NCBI GenBank assembly: GCA_025934615.1
Contig: JAICXS010000027.1
Coordinates: 1 to 10,872, forward strand
Direction of reading: 5' to 3'
DNA: 10,872 nucleotides
Origin: Nitrospiraceae bacterium
Lineage (GTDB): Bacteria; Nitrospirota; Nitrospiria; Nitrospirales; Nitrospiraceae
Part shown: piece after piece, positions 6,533 through 10,872 of the stretch
Position numbering within the stretch: position 1 is the first letter of the stretch
Layout: each line of letters opens with the position of its first letter
Program-made: the position numbers and the translations under genes
The notes under the pieces: generated by a model
What the model saw: only the letters and a program-made list of their open reading frames with translations
What the model was told of the DNA's origin: nothing
The model's database searches: none

Positions 6533-6997
6533 ATGACGCGGCAGACCTATCTGACATTCGCTCGTCTCCTCGCACAGGTTCTGGACCGCAGTATTCCTCT
6601 GCCCGGCACCGATTTTCGCATCGGTCTCGATCCCTTGATCGGCTTGATTCCCGGCTTCGGCGATGCGGTGGCGAGTCTCGCCGGTTCGATGATCTTGTTC
6701 CTCGCCGCCCAATTACAGGTTCCGAAGATTGTGCTGATTCGCATGAGTGTCAACATTGCCCTCAATGGTGTGATCGGCTCGGTTCCTCTCTTCGGCGATC
6801 TCTTTTCTCTTTGGTTCCAAAGCAACGTCAGGAATGTTGCTTTGCTGGAACGTCACGCAGCGGCGATGGGGCACGCGTCGACGTTCTGGGATTGGGCGTT
6901 TGTGGTCGGACTCTTTGCGGGCATTATAGGTCTCTTCGCCGGCGTCGTGGCCGGGGCCCTGTGGCTCCTGCACAGCATCGGCCATGCTGTGCGATGA
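6533..6997 (+). CDS. DUF4112 family membrane protein
   Basis: 154 residues matching the DUF4112 pattern: an N-terminal helix ending LLAQVLDRSIPLPG, then DFRIGLDPLIGLIPGFGDA, a membrane segment VASLAGSMILFLAAQLQV, the conserved IRMSVNIALNGVIGSVPLFGDLF, and SNVRNVALLERH. A second strong membrane segment, FVVGLFAGIIGLFAGVVAGALWLL, ends the protein. The repeated G-x-x-P-x-x-GD motifs are the hallmark of the family, whose function is unknown; it is an inner-membrane protein. The start has only a weak purine stretch upstream. It converges with the next gene with a 5-base gap between stop codons. Confidence 0.88.
   Translation: MTRQTYLTFARLLAQVLDRSIPLPGTDFRIGLDPLIGLIPGFGDAVASLAGSMILFLAAQLQVPKIVLIRMSVNIALNGVIGSVPLFGDLFSLWFQSNVRNVALLERHAAAMGHASTFWDWAFVVGLFAGIIGLFAGVVAGALWLLHSIGHAVR
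6971..6991. repeat. Perfect 8-bp inverted repeat at the junction of convergent genes
   Basis: CACAGCAT (6971-6978), loop CGGCC, ATGCTGTG (6984-6991). It lies in the last codons of the DUF4112 gene, a few bases before its stop and just beyond the stop of the opposing gene. Neither side carries a T-run, so it is not a classical intrinsic terminator, but it could act as a weak bidirectional one or as a 3'-end stabilising hairpin. Confidence 0.5.
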
Positions 6998-7002
6998 GCG
7001 GT

Positions 7003-7437
7003 TCATCTCACGGCTTCTTGTTCAGATGGGCAATCGATCGGCCGTTCCGTTTTATCCTTTGCGGCGGGCTGGGGGCGTTTCAATTTTTCGAATTGCTGTT
7101 GCAGTTGCTCCAACTCCTCGTCGGTGCACGTTTCCAAGGCAATAAGGGTGTTGCGGGCTCCTTTGATCTTATGGATCAGTTCGTCCAGCTTGAGGTGAAT
7201 CGCCTTGGCATCGCGGTTCTGTGTGTTCTGAATCAGAAAGACGATGAGAAACGTGACGACGGTCGTGCCGGTGTTGATCACAAGCTGCCACGTATTCGAG
7301 TAATCAAACATGGCGCCTGCAAGAGCCCACCCAGCCACGACGGCAATGGCGAAAAGAAAAACCCATGGAGACCCCACGGCAGCCGCAGACTGTCTGGCAA
7401 ACCCATTGAACAGATCCGTCCAGCTTCGAAGTTCCAT
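7003..7437 (-). CDS. PF04120 'low-affinity iron permease' family membrane protein
   Basis: 144 residues from the ATG at 7437, chosen over the longer frame starting at 7485 because GGAGGT (complement of 7443-7448) sits 5 bases before it. Sequence features match PF04120: a short N-terminal helix, a first membrane segment VFLFAIAVVAGWALAG, the motif DYSNTWQLVINTGTTVVTFL with the second membrane segment running into IVFLIQNTQNRD, then AIHLKLDELI and a charged coiled C-terminus (TDEELEQLQQQFEKLKR). The family is named after similarity to yeast Fet4, but transport by the short bacterial members is not established, so iron uptake here is only a name-based suggestion. The gene is divergent from the DUF6328-type gene. 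Confidence 0.88.
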   Translation of the reverse strand: MELRSWTDLFNGFARQSAAAVGSPWVFLFAIAVVAGWALAGAMFDYSNTWQLVINTGTTVVTFLIVFLIQNTQNRDAKAIHLKLDELIHKIKGARNTLIALETCTDEELEQLQQQFEKLKRPQPAAKDKTERPIDCPSEQEAVR

Positions 7438-7442
7438 GCTGC

Positions 7443-7448
7443 ACCTCC
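7443..7448 (-). promoter_or_regulatory. Ribosome binding site deciding the start of the PF04120 gene
   Basis: The plus-strand ACCTCC reads GGAGGT on the coding strand, 5 bases before ATG 7437. An upstream in-frame ATG at 7485 lacks such a site and would add a 16-residue Cys-containing extension not expected in the family. Confidence 0.75.
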
Positions 7449-7541
7449 AGCAAGAGAGCAGTGTGCTGCAGCCATACCCGTGCAAACTTTATTCCCCATC
7501 ACGCCCCTTCCTAGTCATGTCCTAATTACCTACGCGTGATT

Positions 7542-7564
7542 ACTCGTGTATCCGTCACACGAGT
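7542..7564. repeat. Perfect inverted repeat in a divergent promoter region
   Basis: ACTCGTGT (7542-7549), seven-base loop, ACACGAGT (7557-7564). It lies in the 188-base spacer between the divergent PF04120 and DUF6328-type genes (7438-7625), about 60 bases before the start of the latter. No T-run follows on either strand, so a terminator is unlikely. It may be an operator for a dimeric regulator or a 5' leader hairpin. I see no other clear feature in this spacer. Confidence 0.5.
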
Positions 7565-7625
7565 GGCTCAGTTGAGACGAAAATGAAGGAATCGTCCTCA
7601 TCATGCCACGAATGGAACCTGCACC

Positions 7626-8105
7626 ATGAGAAACGATGAGATAACGCAGTCGCAAGAATCACTCTCCGATGTCGTGACCCATCTTCTCGAAGAGTGTCGG
7701 ATGGTGTTGCCCGGCATTCAGGCCCTCTTCGGTTTTCAGTTGATTGCGGTCTTCAATCAGGGGTTTTGGGAACGGCTGGAACCGTACGAGCAGCGGCTTC
7801 ATCTTTTCGCCGTCGTACTGGTCGCCGTTGCAGTAGCCTTGGTCATGACCCCGGCGGCCTATCATCGGCAACTGAAGCATCAGGCCCTCTCGCAACGTTT
7901 TGTCGTGCTGTCGTCACGGTTCCTGCTCTGGAGCATGTTTCCCTTGATGACCGCCATCTGTGTCGATTGGTATGTCATTGCGAGAATGGTATTACTCAGT
8001 CCATTGATAGGTTTGATCAGCACGCTGGTATTGTTCATGGCGTTTGTCATCCCCTGGTTTGTGCTGCCGCGCTCGAATCGACTCCAGCATTGGCTTGAGC
8101 GATGA
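7626..8105 (+). CDS. DUF6328-type four-helix membrane protein
   Basis: 159 residues. The N-terminus SQESLSDVVTHLLEECRMVLPGIQALFGFQLIAVF fits the family signature, in which an amphipathic helix (LLEE-R-x-x-LPG-x-Q) leads straight into the first membrane span. Three more hydrophobic segments follow: LHLFAVVLVAVAVALVMTP, FLLWSMFPLMTAICVDWYVI and PLIGLISTLVLFMAFVIPWF, separated by a basic loop (YHRQLKHQALSQRF). Function is unknown; it is an inner-membrane protein. Short upstream frames overlap its ATG (for example an ATG at 7603 ending in an ATGA overlap), but they look accidental. The stop lies 27 bases from that of the convergent adaptor gene and no terminator is seen between them. The family call rests on recalled motif similarity. 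Confidence 0.82.
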   Translation: MRNDEITQSQESLSDVVTHLLEECRMVLPGIQALFGFQLIAVFNQGFWERLEPYEQRLHLFAVVLVAVAVALVMTPAAYHRQLKHQALSQRFVVLSSRFLLWSMFPLMTAICVDWYVIARMVLLSPLIGLISTLVLFMAFVIPWFVLPRSNRLQHWLER

Positions 8106-8132
8106 TTACTACAGCAGAGCGTAGGAGCGTGT

Positions 8133-9293
8133 TTAGGACCCTTGCTTGTCCAGTTCGCCTTGGAGCAGCAAGCCGCCTTTGACCACCACTCGCTCCCCGC
8201 TTCGGACGCCGCCCTGTATTTCGATCTGTTCTCCCAGGATGGGGCCTGTGACAACTTCGCGGCGTTCATATTCTTCGGGATTGTGCTGGACGAAGATAAA
8301 CGTTTTATCTGCCATTCGAATAAGGGCCGATTGAGGGAGTGCCAACGCCTGCGTCTGTTCCGACACGTCGATGTGAATACGGACGAACATGTCGGCCTTC
8401 AGTTTATGTTCAAGGTTTTCGACATCACAACGAATTTTGATCGTTCGTGTCTCGGCATCGACCACATCGCCGATATAGGCAATGATGGCAGGAAAGGGCT
8501 GAGCCGGAAATGATTCGATGCGTACGGACGCCGCCATGCCGGGCCTGACCAGCCGCAGATCGCGTTCATACATTTCGCCGACGGCTTGCAACATATCCGG
8601 GTTGGCAATGGTATAGAGCGTCGTTTCCGGTTCGACGAGTTGGCCGACGGTCACCGATTTTTCGACGATAATCCCATCGAGGGGCGCCTTCACGTCAAAT
8701 CGGGCCGTGAGCTTGCGTTGGTCCGGCGGTTTGTCCAACTCGCGTTCGGAGATCTTCAACACTCGCAAACGCCCCCTCGCCCGTTGATACTCAGCCTGGG
8801 TCTTCATGAAATCGTTCTCAGCCTGTTCGAACTCCTTCTGTGGAATGGCTTTGACCTGATAGAGGTCCGAGGCAAGCTGAAACGATCGTTGCGCCAACTG
8901 CCAATCGGATTCCGCCTTCGCGAAATCGGAATACGCAGTTCCGATGTCGGCGCTTTGAATGGTCAGCAACGGCTGGTTGGCGCGGACGGCTTCGCCTAAG
9001 CGTCCGCGCACGGTTTTAACCACTCCGGAGAGGGGCGACGACAGCTTCACAAACCCATCCATCCCGTATTGGATTCGGCCTTGTACGACGATTTCTTGTG
9101 TCACAGGCTTATGGCGGATCGGCTCCACAAGCAGTTCTGACTGGGCTTCATGACTCACGTGAACCACATTCGGATCTGAATTCGTAGCCGTTTGCGGAGG
9201 GACCGCCCCGCTCTCATCGGCTTTGCCGCATCCGGAGATGAGCAGAGAAAGAGAGCAGGCGGCCAGTAACGATTTAGGATTCCATAGTGCCAT
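8133..9293 (-). CDS. RND efflux periplasmic adaptor (membrane fusion protein), CzcB/CusB type, lipoprotein
   Basis: 386 residues. The signal peptide ends in a good lipobox, ISGC, with Cys22 as the lipid-attachment site. The chain then follows the HlyD/MFP plan: first half of the lipoyl domain (KLSSPLSGVVKTVRGRLGEA), an alpha-hairpin of about 80 residues (ADIGTAYSDFAKAESDWQLA to RLRVLKI), the second lipoyl half (FDVKAPLDGIIVEKSVTVGQ), a beta-barrel (GEMYERDLRLVRPG to VRIHIDV) and a membrane-proximal domain (ALALPQSALIRM to KGGLLLQGELD). It bridges the inner-membrane pump to an outer-membrane channel. There is no Met-rich N-terminus such as copper-specific CusB uses and no obvious His cluster, so the metal cannot be told. 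The start codon lies inside the 3' end of the pump gene (20-base overlap), implying translational coupling. The usual order is adaptor before pump; here it follows. Confidence 0.92.
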   Translation of the reverse strand: MALWNPKSLLAACSLSLLISGCGKADESGAVPPQTATNSDPNVVHVSHEAQSELLVEPIRHKPVTQEIVVQGRIQYGMDGFVKLSSPLSGVVKTVRGRLGEAVRANQPLLTIQSADIGTAYSDFAKAESDWQLAQRSFQLASDLYQVKAIPQKEFEQAENDFMKTQAEYQRARGRLRVLKISERELDKPPDQRKLTARFDVKAPLDGIIVEKSVTVGQLVEPETTLYTIANPDMLQAVGEMYERDLRLVRPGMAASVRIESFPAQPFPAIIAYIGDVVDAETRTIKIRCDVENLEHKLKADMFVRIHIDVSEQTQALALPQSALIRMADKTFIFVQHNPEEYERREVVTGPILGEQIEIQGGVRSGERVVVKGGLLLQGELDKQGS

Positions 9294-10872
9294 GCGCTGC
9301 CCGATGTGTCGTTGATCGATGGTCCCGCCGATGCGCCCATTGATAGAGCACCGGAAGGACGATGAGAATGAGGGTCACGGAACTCAACATTCCGCCCACG
9401 ACCACGCGGGCGAGCGGTTGCTGCGATTGCGCGCCAATTCCGGTCGCCACCGACGCGGGAATGAGTCCAATCGCGGCGGAGAGCGTCGTCATCATGACCG
9501 GACGCATGCGGACTTCGGCATTTTTCAAAATGGCGGTTTTCAGATCGAAGCCTTTGTCAAAATATTCGTGCAGGCGAGAAATATCGACCAGCGCCCCTTG
9601 AATCGCCACACCGAACACCGAGAGAAATCCTACTGCCGCGGAAATGCTGAAATGAGTGCCGGTGACGAATAGGGCAATAATCCCTCCGACCAGGGCAAAC
9701 GGGACGGCGGCGAGCACGAGTAAACCGTCCCGCAGGGATTGCAACGCATAGGACACGATGAGCAGAATGGCAAAGAGGCTCAACGGGACGATCGTGGCGA
9801 GACGATGCTTCTCAGCCTGAAGTTGACTATATTCTCCGTGCCACTCGAGTCGATAACCTTTAGGCAATTCGACCTGCTGGCGAATGCGCTTCTCGGCTTC
9901 CTTGACCGTTCGCTCCAGATCTCTTCCTCGCACACTGAACTTCACAGGGACATAACGCTGATTGTTTTCTCGATAGATCATGAAGGGGCCGACGGATTCT
10001 TTGATGGTGGCCAATTGCTTCAGGGGAATCCGTGACTTCCCCGGCGTAATGACCTGGATATCACCGATGCGCTCGGCCGTCTTCCGGAACTCGGGAAGAA
10101 ATCGCACGACCAAGTCGAACCATTTTTCTCCCTCGAAGACTTGCGTCACGCTTTGGCCGCCGACCGCCGCCTGGACGACGGCGTTGACGTCATCGACCTC
10201 GATTCCGTAGCGCGCTGTGGCGGAGCGATCCACTTCTATGAGCAGATTGGGCTGACCCAAGCTTCGCAGGACGCCGAGGTCTTTCACGCCTACGACATCG
10301 TCCATGATGGCCTTGATCTGATTGGCCTTGTCTTCGAGGATAGTAAGATCCGGGCCGAATACCTTCACGGAATTTTCCCCTTTGACCCCTGTCATAGCTT
10401 CTTCGACGTTATCTTGAATCATTTGCGAGAAGTTCAGTGTGACCCCTGGGAATGTTTTGCTCAACTCCTTTTCGATTTGTCCGATGAGTTCTGTCTTGTT
10501 ATGAATCTCCGGGCGCCACTCTTTCGTCGGCTTGAGATCGACGAGGAATTCGGCATTAAAGAAACTGGTCGGATCGGTGCCGTCGTCGGGGCGTCCGAGT
10601 TGTGAGACCACCGTGCGGGACTCGGGATACTTCCTGAAGACGGTTCGCATATCCACGACCAGGCGACTCGCTTCTTCGAAGGAAATCCCGATGGGCATCG
10701 TAGCCCTCAGCCAAATATTGCCTTCTTCGAGAGGCGGCATGAATTCCCCGCCCAGCATGAACCACAACCCCAGCGATCCCACGAGTAAGACGACGGCGAA
10801 CAGAATTACGGCGGTGTGGCGATCCAATGCCCACGATAAGATGCGCAGATAATGCCGCCGAATCCATTCGAC
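9274..10872 (-). CDS. CzcA/CusA-family heavy-metal RND efflux pump, C-terminal half (cut by window edge)
   Basis: The frame is open to the right edge; 532 residues are visible of the usual ~1,030, so the start and TM1-6 lie outside. The visible part begins just before TM7 (HTAVILFAVVLLVGSLGLWF), followed by the HME-RND signature EFMPPLEEGNIWLRATMP. The second periplasmic pore/docking domain runs to about nt 9870, with SQLGRPDDGTDPTSFFNAEF and SVKVFGPDL typical of CzcA-like pumps. TM8-12 follow (LSLFAILLIVSYALQ; LLVLAAVPFALVGGIIALFV; AAVGFLSVFGVAIQGALVDI; MMTTLSAAIGLIPASVATGI; GMLSSVTLILIVLPVLYQWA). It exports divalent metal ions by proton antiport. The proton-relay residues in TM4 and full specificity cannot be read from this half. 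A shorter start at the TTG near 10827 falls inside TM7 and is not real. Confidence 0.93.
   Translation of the reverse strand, partial: VEWIRRHYLRILSWALDRHTAVILFAVVLLVGSLGLWFMLGGEFMPPLEEGNIWLRATMPIGISFEEASRLVVDMRTVFRKYPESRTVVSQLGRPDDGTDPTSFFNAEFLVDLKPTKEWRPEIHNKTELIGQIEKELSKTFPGVTLNFSQMIQDNVEEAMTGVKGENSVKVFGPDLTILEDKANQIKAIMDDVVGVKDLGVLRSLGQPNLLIEVDRSATARYGIEVDDVNAVVQAAVGGQSVTQVFEGEKWFDLVVRFLPEFRKTAERIGDIQVITPGKSRIPLKQLATIKESVGPFMIYRENNQRYVPVKFSVRGRDLERTVKEAEKRIRQQVELPKGYRLEWHGEYSQLQAEKHRLATIVPLSLFAILLIVSYALQSLRDGLLVLAAVPFALVGGIIALFVTGTHFSISAAVGFLSVFGVAIQGALVDISRLHEYFDKGFDLKTAILKNAEVRMRPVMMTTLSAAIGLIPASVATGIGAQSQQPLARVVVGGMLSSVTLILIVLPVLYQWAHRRDHRSTTHRAAHGTMES

Noticed and set aside
7438..7485. 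Upstream ATG at 7485 for the PF04120 gene
   Set aside because: GGAGGT directly precedes ATG 7437; the longer version would translate through the ribosome site.
6376..7539. 387-codon plus-strand open frame covering the DUF4112 and PF04120 genes
   Set aside because: Its translation is rich in Arg, Ser and Cys with no domain, and it overlaps two recognised membrane-protein families in other frames.
7583..7639. Short frames with ATGs at 7583 and 7603 ahead of the DUF6328-type gene
   Set aside because: Only 8-18 codons, no clear ribosome site, and translations without any recognisable leader-peptide character.
8106..8132. Possible terminator between the DUF6328-type and adaptor genes
   Set aside because: The 27-base gap contains no inverted repeat followed by a T-run.
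9319..10852. Several plus-strand frames of 80-150 codons opposite the RND pump and adaptor genes
   Set aside because: They lie antisense to strongly recognised efflux genes, have no domain and no ribosome sites that stand out.

Overview
The window comes from a moderately GC-rich, diderm (Gram-negative) bacterium. This is shown by an outer-membrane barrel ending in Phe, several signal peptides, a lipoprotein adaptor and an RND efflux pump. Gene content and base composition would fit Nitrospirota (for example Nitrospira), but that is an impression from protein style and not a sequence match I could test.

Region 1 (about 112-5794, plus strand) is a tight four-gene cluster in which every product carries an export signal. 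It encodes, in order: a TPR protein fused to an outer-membrane beta-barrel; a FecR-domain protein ending in a long polyproline tail; a protein built from nine cysteine-pair units with a histidine-rich segment; and an envelope protein with a trypsin/DegP-like domain whose catalytic Asp appears to be Asn. Gaps are about 11, 20 and 24 bases and no terminator is visible between genes, so it reads as one operon. No member suggests a known pathway. Together they look like an uncharacterised envelope or surface assembly, and this is the part of the window most likely to hold something undescribed.

Region 2 (5803-8105) holds four small genes: a secreted protein of unknown function on the minus strand, a DUF4112 membrane protein (plus), a PF04120 'low-affinity iron permease' family protein (minus) and a DUF6328-type membrane protein (plus). 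Convergent pairs are separated by only 5-8 bases. The divergent spacers (6349-6532 and 7438-7625) must hold the promoters; the second contains a perfect 8-bp inverted repeat.

Region 3 (8133-10872, minus strand) is a heavy-metal-type RND efflux unit. The C-terminal half of a CzcA/CusA-family pump is cut by the right edge, and its 3' end overlaps by 20 bases the start of a lipoprotein periplasmic adaptor. The pump-then-adaptor order is the reverse of the classical CzcCBA or CusCFBA order, and no outer-membrane channel gene is in view.

No tRNA, rRNA, CRISPR array or insertion sequence was recognised.
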